Shown piece after piece: positions 6,468 through 15,214 of a stretch of 25,779 nt of DNA. The stretch spans positions 1 to 25,779 of the forward strand of contig CATWCP010000013.1 in NCBI GenBank assembly GCA_958349325.1, given 5' to 3'. A model generated the notes under the pieces. The model searched no databases, was not told the DNA's origin, and saw nothing but the letters and a program-made list of their open reading frames with translations. The position numbers and the translations under genes were made by a program. The DNA comes from an uncultured Collinsella sp. (GTDB lineage: Bacteria; Actinomycetota; Coriobacteriia; Coriobacteriales; Coriobacteriaceae). Numbering within the stretch: position 1 is the stretch's first letter; every line of letters starts with the position of its first letter.

Positions 6468-8171
6468 ATGAGCAATCCCTCGAACCGCGCCTCGATGCGC
6501 GGGCAACTCACGCTGCGCGGCGTCGTCATCGGCGTCCTTGGCTGCGTGATTATCACGGCAAGCTCGGCCTACACCGCCCTCAAGATGGGCGCACTCCCCT
6601 GGCCGATCGTCTTCGCTGCCGTCATCTCGCTGTTCTTCCTTAAGCTCATGGGCAACGCCAGTCTCAACGAGGCAAACGTCACCCACACCATCATGTCCGC
6701 AGGCGCCATGGTCGCCGGCGGCTTGGCGTTTACCATCCCGGGCGCCTGGATGCTGGGCTATGCCGACCAGATCAGCTGGCTCGACATGTTTATCGTGGCA
6801 CTCGCCGGCACCATCCTGGGCCTGCTGGCCACGGCACTCATCCACCGTCACTTTATCGTGGACGCCGCGCTGGAGTTCCCCACCGGCAACGCCGCAGCTC
6901 AGACCCTGCGCGCGACCGAGGCCGGCGGCAAGACCGGCAAGCAGCTCTTTGGCTCCATGGCCATCGCCGGCATCTACAGCGTGCTGCGCGATGCTCTGGG
7001 CATTGTGCCCAGTATGCTGTGCACGCTCAACATCCCTGGCGTGACCTTTGCCATCTACAACTCGCCCATGCTGCTCTCCGTCGGCTTCCTCGTGGGCTTC
7101 GCCCCCGTCGCCTTCTGGTTTGCCGGCGCGCTGCTGGGCAACTTTGGCATCATCGTGGGTGGCACCGCTGCCGGTCTGTTCGACGTTGTGACTGCACAGG
7201 GCATCGTCAAGTCCCTGGGCATGGGCCTCATGATGGGCTTTGGCGTCGCCGTCGTCCTCAAGGACATCCTGCCGCAGGTCGCCGGTATCGTCCGCGGTCT
7301 TGCCGCCGACAGCTCCACCGACACCGACGAGCAGTCGCTCATCTCGGGCTCCCTTAAGCTCGACGCCGGCATCATCGGCCTGGGCGCTGCCGCCATCGCC
7401 GTGATCATCGCCATCGTGCTTGACCTTGGCCCCGTTCCGGCCGTCATCGTGACGCTGTTCACCTTTGTCACCACCATCATGAGCGCACAGAGCTGCGGCC
7501 AGACGGGCATCGACCCCATGGAGATCTTTGGCCTCATCGTTATGCTCATCGTGGCTGCCTTCGCACAGATCGCTCAGGTCAAGCTGTTCTTTATCGCCGG
7601 CATCGTAGCCGTGGCGTGCGGCCTTGCGGGCGACGTCATGAACGATTTTAAGGCCGGCGCCGTGCTGGGCACCAACCCGCGTGCGCAGTGGATCGGCCAA
7701 GCCATTGGCGGCATCGTGGGCGCCCTGGTCGCCGCAGCCGTCATGGTCGCGCTCGTCACCGCCTATGGCCCGGACGCCTTTGGCCCCGACAAGAGCTTTG
7801 TTGCCGCGCAGGCAAGCGTCGTCGCCACCATGGTCTCGGGCATCCCGAGCGTGCCGTGGTTCGTTGGCGGCTTTATCGCCGGCATCGTCATGTACTGGCT
7901 CGGCATTCCGGCCATGATGATCGGCCTGGGCGTGTACCTGCCGTTCTACATGTCACTCACGGCATTCCTGGGCTCCTGCGTCAAGCTCGCCTACGATAAG
8001 TGGTCCGCCCACCGCGACGCCACCGCTGGTCTTTCCGACGAGGAGAGGGCTGCCAAGGACGCCGCCTTCCAGGAACAGGGTCTGGTCGTTGCCAGCGGCC
8101 TGCTCGGCGGCGAGTCCATCGTCGGCGTTATCCTGGCGTTTGTCTCCGTGGGCTTAAGCCTGCTGGGCTAA
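6468..8171 (+). CDS. OPT-family oligopeptide transporter
   Basis: This 567-residue polytopic membrane protein belongs to the OPT superfamily of secondary transporters, which carry peptides or metal chelates across the cytoplasmic membrane. The N-terminus RGVVIGVLGCVIITASSAY followed by TALKMGALPWPIVFAAVISL is typical of prokaryotic OPT proteins, and EFPTGNAAAQTLRATEAGGK in the second cytoplasmic loop matches the family's conserved region. About 14-16 hydrophobic segments are visible, with a charged loop near residues 270-295 (DSSTDTDEQ) and another near 510-540 (DKWSAHRDATAGLSDEERAA). AAAGGAG six nt before the ATG fixes the start. The gene is single, with its own strong terminator. The substrate cannot be read from sequence. 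Confidence 0.9.
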   Translation: MSNPSNRASMRGQLTLRGVVIGVLGCVIITASSAYTALKMGALPWPIVFAAVISLFFLKLMGNASLNEANVTHTIMSAGAMVAGGLAFTIPGAWMLGYADQISWLDMFIVALAGTILGLLATALIHRHFIVDAALEFPTGNAAAQTLRATEAGGKTGKQLFGSMAIAGIYSVLRDALGIVPSMLCTLNIPGVTFAIYNSPMLLSVGFLVGFAPVAFWFAGALLGNFGIIVGGTAAGLFDVVTAQGIVKSLGMGLMMGFGVAVVLKDILPQVAGIVRGLAADSSTDTDEQSLISGSLKLDAGIIGLGAAAIAVIIAIVLDLGPVPAVIVTLFTFVTTIMSAQSCGQTGIDPMEIFGLIVMLIVAAFAQIAQVKLFFIAGIVAVACGLAGDVMNDFKAGAVLGTNPRAQWIGQAIGGIVGALVAAAVMVALVTAYGPDAFGPDKSFVAAQASVVATMVSGIPSVPWFVGGFIAGIVMYWLGIPAMMIGLGVYLPFYMSLTAFLGSCVKLAYDKWSAHRDATAGLSDEERAAKDAAFQEQGLVVASGLLGGESIVGVILAFVSVGLSLLG

Positions 8172-8189
8172 GTCGAGCAGCTGCTCGAC
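8172..8189. repeat. Perfect 18-bp palindrome after the OPT gene
   Basis: GTCGAGCAGCTGCTCGAC starts at the nucleotide after the stop codon and precedes the main terminator by 23 nt. With no loop it is more likely a DNA-binding or chance site than a stable RNA hairpin. Confidence 0.5.
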
Positions 8190-8212
8190 AGCAACCATAT
8201 TGCCTACGATTT

Positions 8213-8252
8213 GCCCGGTCGGTAGCTTTCGCGGCTACCGACCGGGCTTTTT
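8213..8252 (+). terminator. Strong terminator of the OPT gene
   Basis: A perfect 14-bp stem GCCCGGTCGGTAGC / GCTACCGACCGGGC (8213-8226 and 8234-8247) with a 7-nt loop is followed by TTTTT. Confidence 0.93.
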
Positions 8253-8261
8253 GATATCGAA

Positions 8262-8305
8262 ACAAAGAAAGGCCGGCGCGCTGCATTTAACAGCGCGCCG
8301 GCCTT
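8262..8305 (-). terminator. Strong terminator of the surface-protein gene
   Basis: Arms AAGGCCGGCGCGCTG (8269-8283) and CAGCGCGCCGGCCTT (8291-8305) form a perfect 15-bp stem. On the minus strand it runs into TTTCTTTGTTTC. It lies 67 nt past the surface-protein stop. Confidence 0.85.
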
Positions 8306-8371
8306 ATCGTTTGGCTAACGAGACGGTCCCGTTATGAATTGAAGTTCGTTGCAGAAACTACGCTCGAAACG

Positions 8372-11300
8372 CTACATCTGCTTGCGACGACGATCGCTCA
8401 GCGTCACACCAGCGGCCACGAGGGTGATACCGCCGATGACGAACACCTCGCCCGCAAGAGCGGAATTGTCGCCAGTCTGGGCGAGCGCGGCCGACGTGGC
8501 CTTCTTCTTGGCGACAGGAGCCTTTGCAGCAGCCTGTGCAACCTGAGGCTTGGCCTGCGGCTCAGCCTTGGGATGATACTTGTCGTACTCGGCCTGCGCG
8601 GCAGCCAGGGCATCCTTGGCATCGCCAAGCTCAGCCAGCACGGCGGCATAGGCGTCGTTGGCATCGGACAGCTTGGCATCGGCATCGCTCAGGGCAGCCT
8701 TGAGACCAGCGGCGGCATCGACGGCAGCCTTGTAGCGAGCGTAGGCAGCGTTCAGCTTGACCAGCTTCTCGTTGCCCGTCGTGCCCGCGGCAAGGGAGGC
8801 CTTGTGGTCGACAGCCTCAAGATCGGCCTTGAGTGCCTCATCGTTGGCAAGCTCGGCCTTGGCCTTGACGATATCGAGGTTCGCATCGACGACGGCTTCG
8901 TTGGCGGCCTCGAGCTGCTTCTGGGCATCGGCGACACCGGCGACGGCAGCGTCATAGGCAACCTTGGCGTCGTCGACCGCCTTCTGAGCGCCGGCGAAGC
9001 GCTCGAAGGCCTTGTTTGCGCCGGTCAGCTCGCCCTCGGCAGCCTTGGCCTTAGCCTGTGCGTCGGACACAGCCTGCGCCTTGGCGGCAACCGCCTGCTT
9101 GGCGTCCGAAAGAGCAGTCGCGGCGTGCACATCTGCGGCCTGAGCCTTGTCAACGCCAGCCTGGGCAGTGTCGTCGGCCTTCTTGGCATCGTTAAGCGTG
9201 CCCTGCTTGTTCGCAAGATCCGTCTTGGCGGCATCGCACTTGGCGGCAAGGTCCTTGACCGAAGCGGTAGCGTTGTCATACGCCTCGTTGGCCTGATCGG
9301 ACTTTACCTTGGCGGCGTCGCGGGCGCTGCGAGCCTTCGCCTTGTGAGCAGCGGCCTCGGCTGCCTTCGTCTTGCTGTCAGCAAGCGTGGCGTTTGCCTT
9401 ATCGAGAGCTGCCTGGGCAGTAGCGGCCTCGCCCTTGGCGGCATCGAGGTTCTGTTTGAGGGACTCGATGTCAATTCCGCCGAGTGCGTCCTTCGCGGCG
9501 TCGTATGCCGTCTTCGCGGCGGCGGTGCCGGACTTAGCCTTCTCGTACTCACCCTTGGCGGTGTTCATGTTCGTGTCGGCCGCGGTATAGGCATCGCGAG
9601 CGCTTTCTTGCTTATCCAATGCGTTAGAATAAGCCGTTCCAGCAGTCCCGAAGTTCTTCTGCGCCTCTGCCAGCTTATTCTGAAGCTGCTTTAGCTGCTC
9701 CTTCTGCTCCTGCGTGCCGCCTGCATTGTAGGCGGATTCGATGTAGTCGTTGACGAGCTTCTTGAACTCGGAGACAGTGAAATCCTTCTGCCCCGTGCTC
9801 CCGCTATAGTCGAAAACGGTTACCTCGGAATCGGTATTCTTACCGCTACCGGTCGCGATGCCGATAGCCTTCGCGCCGGCATCGATGATGTTGAGATAGT
9901 GCCCACACTCATGGTAGATGCTGTTGTAGTGCTGCCAGATATAGTAGGAATCATATCGATGGCTTTCAAGTGCGTCGCCATATTGCTCGACGTACTTATC
10001 GAATGCCTTTTTCTCCTGGGTGTAGAGACCGGTATATGGCCAGCCAAGCGTATCCTCGGTCTCGCCTCCGGTGTATGCTCCGCCGCCGTCTGCAAGGTTC
10101 TCATCTTGATCGAAATAGCAGTTCGAGTGATCCCAAATATTCGATGAATATGAGGCGTTGAGTGCAGCTGCTGCGGTCATGCGGAGGCTGACGCTAAGCT
10201 CCGACTGGCCGTTCGCCTTGCGGAGGTTGTTCTGGGTATCGAGGTAGGTCAGGGCGTTGCGCATCTGCTCCAAGGAGAGCGGATTGGTGTCTCGAGACAT
10301 GTCCTGATCGACGTAATTATCATACCAGTCCTGTTTATCTGTCGTCCCCATGAGCATCGACGCGGCAGTGCTTGCATTCGACTTCTGCGTGGCTGTGAAC
10401 TGGCTGCCGCCGATGATATAGTTCATGAAGCCGAACATGCCCTGGCTGATGACGTTCTGATCCACGGTCATGTTCGACTTGAGGTCGGCAATCTGCTGGT
10501 TGAGCTTCTCGACCTCGGCATTCGCGGTGTTATAGGCATTATGCGCGTCGGTTACTTCAGCACGAGCCTGATCGAACTCGTTGCTCTTCTGCTGGCGGAC
10601 CTCGACAAGTCGGTCGTACTCCGCCTTCTTGTCGGCTTCGGTCTGCTGGGCCTGCTCGTATGCCGACTTCGCGGCGTCACGCTTACTGGCCGCGTCCTTG
10701 TACTCCTTGTTTGCCGCATCGTATGCAGACTGGGCAGATGCCACGGCAGCGTTGGCGGCGTTGGCCTTCTCCTGCGCGGCAGCGACGGCAGCCTGGGCGG
10801 CCTGCAGATTTGTCTGTGCGGTGGCGTCGGCATCCGTCGCGGCATTGAGCTCCGTCTGCGCGGTCTTGAGCTCACCAGCAGCAGCGATCTTGGCGACCTC
10901 AAGCGCACTCAGGTCAACACCCGTACCCGAGACGGCAGCATCGAGCGCGGCCTGCGCCTGGTTGAACTTCTGCTGGGCGTTATCGCGCGCGGTGGTTGCG
11001 GCTGCGAGCGCAGCGGCAGTCTCCTGCTTCTTGGCCTGGGCAGTCGTCAAAGCTGCCTCGGTATTCTGCTTTTCCTGCTGGGCGCTGGCCTCGGTAGCCT
11101 TGGCCTGGTCCAGATTGTCCTGTGCAGTAGTAACGGCCTTATTGGCGTCATCGAGCTTTGCCTGCGCGTCCTCGACGGCCTTCTTGGCGGCCTCGTACTC
11201 GTCCATACCCATGGCCTCGAGCTTGGCCTGGGCATCATCGAGGGCCTTCTTGGCCTCATCCTGCTTTGCCTTGGCGTCCTTGAGCGCCTGGGTCTTATCC

Positions 11301-11827
11301 TCGACACTCTTGTTGGCCTGTTCGAGCTGATCGTTCAGGTCGCCCAGCTTCTTCTGCTGCTGCTCGGTCTTTTCGACGGCGGCTTTGAGCTCGTCAATCT
11401 TCTCCTGGAGCGCGGCGACTTCTGCTGCGTTCTGCTCGATTTCGTTGTCGCTCACAGCCTGCGAGGCCTGATTCTTTTGCTGCTGCGCCTGCTTTTGAGA
11501 CTGGCCCGCCGCATCGGCGTTCTTCTGGGCGGCATCGTAGGCGGCCTGAGCGTCCTTGAGCTGCTTTGCCGACTCCTCGGCCAGCTGGGCAGCCGTCTTT
11601 ACGACCGCTTGGTTACCGGCGGCAACGGTGTTCTCTACAGAACTACCCCCCCCCTGAACAGAATCGCCGTTATCGGTTGACGGTGCGGCGATTGCCGCCA
11701 GCGGCGACATGAGCGGCTGAGCGATGAGGCCCGCCGTCAAAACGGTTGCGACGGCGCGGTTGGCAACGCCCTTGACGTTGACGGCCTTGGCCCGAGGCTC
11801 AAAGTGTTGTGGACTGTAGCTTGCCAT
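8372..11827 (-). CDS. Sortase-anchored coiled-coil surface protein with a central CAP domain
   Basis: This 1151-residue cell-surface protein has, in order: a long signal peptide (residues 1-48, hydrophobic AVATVLTAGLIAQ, cleavage after AAIA); a short Gly/Ser linker encoded by a G9 tract (~58-62); an Ala/Lys/Gln-rich coiled coil (~70-465); a CAP (SCP/PR-1-type) domain (~515-680); a second coiled coil (~690-1085); a Pro/Ala/Lys linker; the sortase signal LAQTG (1115-1119); a membrane helix; and the tail DRRRKQM. The CAP tetrad is present: H567, E576 (DENLA), E640 and H643 in HECGH followed by YLNIID. CAP domains are secreted and often bind sterols, lipids or polysaccharides; the ligand here is unknown. 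AAAGGGAGAAAGCC precedes the ATG. Adhesin or stalk function is inferred from architecture. Confidence 0.88.
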   Translation of the reverse strand: MASYSPQHFEPRAKAVNVKGVANRAVATVLTAGLIAQPLMSPLAAIAAPSTDNGDSVQGGGSSVENTVAAGNQAVVKTAAQLAEESAKQLKDAQAAYDAAQKNADAAGQSQKQAQQQKNQASQAVSDNEIEQNAAEVAALQEKIDELKAAVEKTEQQQKKLGDLNDQLEQANKSVEDKTQALKDAKAKQDEAKKALDDAQAKLEAMGMDEYEAAKKAVEDAQAKLDDANKAVTTAQDNLDQAKATEASAQQEKQNTEAALTTAQAKKQETAAALAAATTARDNAQQKFNQAQAALDAAVSGTGVDLSALEVAKIAAAGELKTAQTELNAATDADATAQTNLQAAQAAVAAAQEKANAANAAVASAQSAYDAANKEYKDAASKRDAAKSAYEQAQQTEADKKAEYDRLVEVRQQKSNEFDQARAEVTDAHNAYNTANAEVEKLNQQIADLKSNMTVDQNVISQGMFGFMNYIIGGSQFTATQKSNASTAASMLMGTTDKQDWYDNYVDQDMSRDTNPLSLEQMRNALTYLDTQNNLRKANGQSELSVSLRMTAAAALNASYSSNIWDHSNCYFDQDENLADGGGAYTGGETEDTLGWPYTGLYTQEKKAFDKYVEQYGDALESHRYDSYYIWQHYNSIYHECGHYLNIIDAGAKAIGIATGSGKNTDSEVTVFDYSGSTGQKDFTVSEFKKLVNDYIESAYNAGGTQEQKEQLKQLQNKLAEAQKNFGTAGTAYSNALDKQESARDAYTAADTNMNTAKGEYEKAKSGTAAAKTAYDAAKDALGGIDIESLKQNLDAAKGEAATAQAALDKANATLADSKTKAAEAAAHKAKARSARDAAKVKSDQANEAYDNATASVKDLAAKCDAAKTDLANKQGTLNDAKKADDTAQAGVDKAQAADVHAATALSDAKQAVAAKAQAVSDAQAKAKAAEGELTGANKAFERFAGAQKAVDDAKVAYDAAVAGVADAQKQLEAANEAVVDANLDIVKAKAELANDEALKADLEAVDHKASLAAGTTGNEKLVKLNAAYARYKAAVDAAAGLKAALSDADAKLSDANDAYAAVLAELGDAKDALAAAQAEYDKYHPKAEPQAKPQVAQAAAKAPVAKKKATSAALAQTGDNSALAGEVFVIGGITLVAAGVTLSDRRRKQM
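11646..11654 (-). repeat. G9 homopolymer in the surface-protein coding region
   Basis: Nine C in a row on the plus strand (nine G in the coding strand) encode the Gly-Gly-Gly just after CAG at about codon 58, right behind the signal peptide. Gain or loss of one G would shift the frame and abolish the anchored protein. It is the longest homopolymer I noticed in the window. Confidence 0.85.
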
Positions 11828-12134
11828 GGCTTTCTCCCTTTGACACGGATGTATCCATACGCTTCAAAATGTAGGAGCTGATTTTTGAATTCTGTTGCGC
11901 AACATTGGTCACCGGCGGATTTTTTGAAATTCACGCTCTCGTGCTTCACAGTTTCGTCACATTTGAAGGAGCTGGTGCATCATATTCTCGCGGGATGGAA
12001 TTGAGCCTGTGATTTGCATTTGCTCCCGCGTCATCCGCCCTATCGGATTCCGCATCCAACAGACACCCCGCCCGCCACGGTGTAGAGTTAGGACAACGGG
12101 CGCGTTGCGCGGACCGCGCTGGAACGAGGTGGAC
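11828..12134. promoter_or_regulatory. Divergent intergenic region between the surface-protein gene and DUF389 gene
   Basis: This 307-nt AT-richer gap must hold both promoters. It contains a perfect dyad TGTTGCGCAACA (11893-11904), centred about 70 nt upstream of the surface-protein start and suitable as an operator. On the DUF389 side TAGAGT (12083-12088) is a possible -10, with no clear -35. No gene is seen here. Confidence 0.45.
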
Positions 12135-13274
12135 ATGGAACTCGACAAACAACAGATCAAGCGACTACGCGAACGCCATCACCGGCGCCACGGCATCCGC
12201 CCCGCCCATAGTGAGGCTGCCGAGCAGGCTGGTCGCTTTTTAAAGCGCGCATTCAACATTCGCGAGGGTCGCGCGCCCTACCACGTAATCCGTAAGCGCT
12301 TTGTAAACGGGGCGCGCCTGACCGGCTCTCACCTGTGCATCCTCATCATCGCCATGCTCATCGCAAGCATCGGCCTTGATATCGATTCGGACATCGCCAT
12401 CGTGGGCGCCATGCTCATCTGCCCGCTTATGGGATCGGTCCTTGCCATGGCATATGGCATCGCCACGCTCGACCGCGAGATTACCGTCGAAGCCGTCGCC
12501 AGCCTTGCGCTACAGATGGCCTTTTGCCTGGTCACGTCCACGCTGTACTTTAAGCTCTCGCCCCTTGGCACCACCACGGCCGCCATCATCGACAACTCGA
12601 CACCCACCGTCTGGGACCTTACCGTCGCACTCGCAGGCGGCTTTGCAGGAGGGCTGGGCAACTCGCGCGACCAGGAACCCGCCACGCTCATCGCCGGCGT
12701 GGCCGTGGCGACCGCGCTCATGCCGCCCCTGTGCGCGGCGGGCTACGGCATCGCCACCGCAAGCGGGTCACTGTTTCTCTCGGCGCTTTATGAGTTTGGC
12801 ATCAACGTGGTCTTTATCGCGCTGGCTGCCGAAGCCGTGCTGCTTCTTTTGCGCGTGCCGCTCAAGCACGACCTCAACGGCGACGGCATTGTGACCGCCG
12901 AGGAAAACGCTGAGGTCAACGAGCTGTCACGCAAGGTGCGCCGCCGCATTATTGTGGGCACGGTAGTCTTTGCCATCCCCTGCATCGTTATGACCGCGGG
13001 TTCCATTGGCTCGGCGCAGGCCGGCGTGCAGGACGGCTACGGCGTCACCGAAACCACGCGCGAGCTTGCGGCGGTGCTGCCGGGCTTTAAAGATTACACC
13101 GTCGCCGTCGAGACCTCGGCCACCGAAGGCGACGAGGAGGGCATCGTTGAGCGCGAGATTGTCGCCCATGTGACGACAAGCGAGGCGCTTGGGGCACACA
13201 ACCGTCACGTCGCCCGCAAGCTCATCGACCTCAACGTGCCTGAACTCGATCGCGTGGAGTTTGACGTGAAGTGA
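12135..13274 (+). CDS. DUF389 domain membrane protein (TIGR00341-like)
   Basis: This 379-residue protein has a basic N-terminal segment (KRLRERHHRRHG), then the DUF389 membrane domain. That domain begins with TGSHLCILIIAMLIASIGLD and the signature SDIAIVGAMLICPLMGSVLA. It continues through several helices including VALAGGFAGGLG and IAGVAVATALMPPLCAAGYG. A C-terminal extracytoplasmic or soluble part follows (residues ~265-379). DUF389 proteins are widespread and of unknown function; the motif GAMLxxPLMGPI is family-defining. The start at 12135 is chosen because GAGGTGGAC precedes it; the upstream in-frame extension is Arg/Pro-rich and looks non-coding. It converges on the arylsulfotransferase remnant. 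Confidence 0.85.
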   Translation: MELDKQQIKRLRERHHRRHGIRPAHSEAAEQAGRFLKRAFNIREGRAPYHVIRKRFVNGARLTGSHLCILIIAMLIASIGLDIDSDIAIVGAMLICPLMGSVLAMAYGIATLDREITVEAVASLALQMAFCLVTSTLYFKLSPLGTTTAAIIDNSTPTVWDLTVALAGGFAGGLGNSRDQEPATLIAGVAVATALMPPLCAAGYGIATASGSLFLSALYEFGINVVFIALAAEAVLLLLRVPLKHDLNGDGIVTAEENAEVNELSRKVRRRIIVGTVVFAIPCIVMTAGSIGSAQAGVQDGYGVTETTRELAAVLPGFKDYTVAVETSATEGDEEGIVEREIVAHVTTSEALGAHNRHVARKLIDLNVPELDRVEFDVK

Positions 13275-13343
13275 TGCGGGACGCGAGGCGGGCCCGGCGC
13301 GAGCGCGCGCAGCCACGGGGCACAGACGCAGCCAAGCGCAGCG

Positions 13344-13847
13344 CTACAGCTCGTACTTGTACACGCGGTAGATGTACTTCTCGGCTTCCATCTCGTAGGT
13401 GGCGATGGGCAGTCCATAGCGATCGTACTCGGCAAAAGTCTTGGCCATGACCGATGCCACGAGCATGCTATTCGAATCGCCGACGCGCTGCGCACTGCTC
13501 GCATAGCCCGAGAACGGCACGGCGATCTGGTCCACAAGCTCGTAGGTGCGCACGGTCTCGTCCACCGTAAAGATGCGCCCAAACGAATGCGTTCCCTTGC
13601 TGTAGTCGGTCGCCACCGCGGCGCCCAGCTGGCCCCAGTCGAACTTGGGATAGCGCTCGGTCGCACCAAAGTTGTTGTCGTATAGCAGCACCTGGTAGCG
13701 ACCAGTCGCTGCCGTGTCAGAACTCGGCAGATACGTCACGCTGTGCTGGCCTGCATTGAGCGAGAAATCGCCCTGGGCCTGCAATAACTTGTCTTCAAAG
13801 CCCGAGCCAGCCCATTGCCACTCCTTTCTATTTCTGGGTCCATCTTC
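13344..13847 (-). pseudogene. 3' remnant of an aryl-sulfate sulfotransferase gene
   Basis: The open frame runs from a TGA at 13848-13850 to the TAG at 13344-13346, about 167 codons, with no ATG suited as a start (first possible start TTG at 13784, no ribosome site). The translation resembles the C-terminal third of PQQ-independent bacterial arylsulfotransferases: GQHSVTYLP, then YQVLLYDNNFG, GRIFTVDETVRTYELV and AEYDRYGLPIATYEME. Full-length enzymes are around 550-620 residues, so the N-terminal catalytic and signal regions are missing. The likeliest reading is a 5' deletion next to the dehydrogenase gene, leaving a dead fragment. Family recognition is by pattern, moderately sure; that it is non-functional is inferred from length. 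Confidence 0.62.
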
Positions 13848-13901
13848 TCACTGCTGGCGGCCGAAAATGATCCGTTTTCCTCCGACCCCGAGGGATCGTT
13901 C

Positions 13902-14861
13902 TTAGTACTTGAAGAAGCCCTCGCCCGAGCTTTCGCCCAGCTTGCCTTCGTCGAGCATTTTCTTGAGAACGGAGGCCATGGCCTTAAAGTTGTAGGGCAT
14001 CATCATCTTCTTGAGCAGCGGGCTCACCAGGCCCGGCACCTTCTGATACTGCATGACGATGTTGTAGGCCGTCTGGATACCCACCGTGTCGAATACGCGG
14101 AACGGGCCCTTGGGAGCGCCGGTGCCACGCGTCCACGCGAGGTCGATGCTCTTGGGATCGCTCACGCCCGAGACGTACAGATCAAGGCCCGAAAGCAGCC
14201 ACGGTACCAACATGGAGTTGAGCAGATAACCGTTCTTTTCCTTGTTGACGGGCAACGCCAGCATACGGATGTCGTTGGCAAAGTCGACGAGTTCATCGAA
14301 GTAGCGCTTGTCGGTCTGGTCCTGTGCCATGACCTCGGTCATGTTGTTCTTCCAGATAGAGTTGGCAAAGTGCAGCGACAGGTACTTCTCGGGGCGGCCA
14401 GTGTACTTGGCAAAGGTACTCGGCAGTAACGTGGAGGAGTTGGTCACGACGACGGTCTTTTGCGGAAGGACCGGGGCGAGCTTCTTGTAAAAATCGATTT
14501 TTGCCTGGGTGTCCTCGGCCATAGACTCGATGACCAAGTCGGCGTCGGCCACTGCCTTGGCAAGATCGAGCTCCAGCTTGAGTGTGGAGTAGGCGCGCTC
14601 AACGGCGGCGAGTGCCGCCTCTTTGTCGAAGGGCTTGCCGCTATCGGCGATACCGGAGCACCACTCGCCCGTGCCGTCCGCCATACCCTCGATTGCCGCG
14701 ATGTACTCCTCGCGCACATGATCGATCTTGGGCTGGGTGCGACCGATGCTGCCCTCGCTGCGCAGCCAAATCGTTACATCGAAGCCGCAGTAGGCAGCCT
14801 GAAAGGCAATCTGGCTTCCCAGCACGCCGCCGCCGGCAACGCAAACGGTCTTGTAGCTCAT
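13902..14861 (-). CDS. 3-hydroxyacyl-CoA dehydrogenase (3-hydroxybutyryl-CoA type)
   Basis: This 319-residue NAD(P)-dependent enzyme interconverts 3-oxoacyl-CoA and L-3-hydroxyacyl-CoA. The N-terminal Rossmann motif is VCVAGGGVLGSQIAFQAAY. DLVIESMAEDTQAKIDFYKK is the conserved segment around the adenosine site, and NSSTLLPSTFAKYTGRPEKY leads to LSLHFAN, where the histidine matches the catalytic His of HFFNP in the family. KEKNGYLLNSML matches the segment carrying the conserved Asn. The C-terminus (ESSGEGFFKY) is family-typical. The ribosome site is GAGAGGAC ten nt before the ATG. It stands alone, so whether it feeds a butyrate-like pathway or acts on another acyl-CoA is not shown; no thiolase or crotonase gene is nearby. 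Confidence 0.85.
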   Translation of the reverse strand: MSYKTVCVAGGGVLGSQIAFQAAYCGFDVTIWLRSEGSIGRTQPKIDHVREEYIAAIEGMADGTGEWCSGIADSGKPFDKEAALAAVERAYSTLKLELDLAKAVADADLVIESMAEDTQAKIDFYKKLAPVLPQKTVVVTNSSTLLPSTFAKYTGRPEKYLSLHFANSIWKNNMTEVMAQDQTDKRYFDELVDFANDIRMLALPVNKEKNGYLLNSMLVPWLLSGLDLYVSGVSDPKSIDLAWTRGTGAPKGPFRVFDTVGIQTAYNIVMQYQKVPGLVSPLLKKMMMPYNFKAMASVLKKMLDEGKLGESSGEGFFKY

Positions 14862-14988
14862 AGGAACAGTCCTCTCTTACGTAATTCCATAGATGTGTAT
14901 TTATTCAACCGTAAGAGGGCTGCACACTGGGGGTGGGTTCTATAAACGGACGGTAATTTGCGGCGAACGGCTACATCTGTTCATTATC

Positions 14989-15214
14989 TCAGGGTTCCGA
15001 GGGCGATTTTTTGTGCCACCGAGACGTCGTTTGCGGAAGTATGCGGCAAATTCCGGAACCCTTGAGCACCCCCCGATTTTCCGCCAATAAAACCGCAGGT
15101 ACAGGGCTTGGACATATTCGGTGTGCTCGGTCTATTCAGATTTTGCCGCATACTTCCGAAATCTGAGTTCGCAAAGGGTGATAGTCGGGGCGTTTACGCA
15201 ACATATGTCCAAGC
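14989..15214. repeat. Nested inverted-repeat element in a 418-nt gene-free gap
   Basis: The gap 14862-15279 contains no convincing gene but three sets of inverted repeats: AGGGTTCCG (14991-14999) with CGGAACCCT (15054-15062); a 17-bp perfect pair CGGAAGTATGCGGCAAA (15034-15050) with its complement (15142-15158); and GCTTGGACATAT (15106-15117) with ATATGTCCAAGC (15203-15214). The second 17-mer is itself flanked by CAGATTT/AAATCTG. The pairs interlock, so alternative folds are possible. The pattern suggests a dispersed non-autonomous element or a structured RNA. Confidence 0.6.

Noticed and set aside
8600..9550. Repetitive appearance that might suggest a tandem-repeat or CRISPR-like array
   Set aside because: The recurrence comes from similar codons of an Ala-rich coiled coil (ttggcggca, gccttggc), with no constant repeat length or spacers.
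8339..11680. Long plus-strand frames opposite the surface-protein gene (451 and 379 codons), rich in Leu, Gly and Ser
   Set aside because: They are complements of Ala/Lys/Asp-rich coiled-coil codons; the products are low-complexity and lack start signals.
12009..12134. N-terminal extension of the DUF389 protein to 12009
   Set aside because: The added residues are Arg/Pro-rich without family similarity, and the ATG at 12135 has its own ribosome site.
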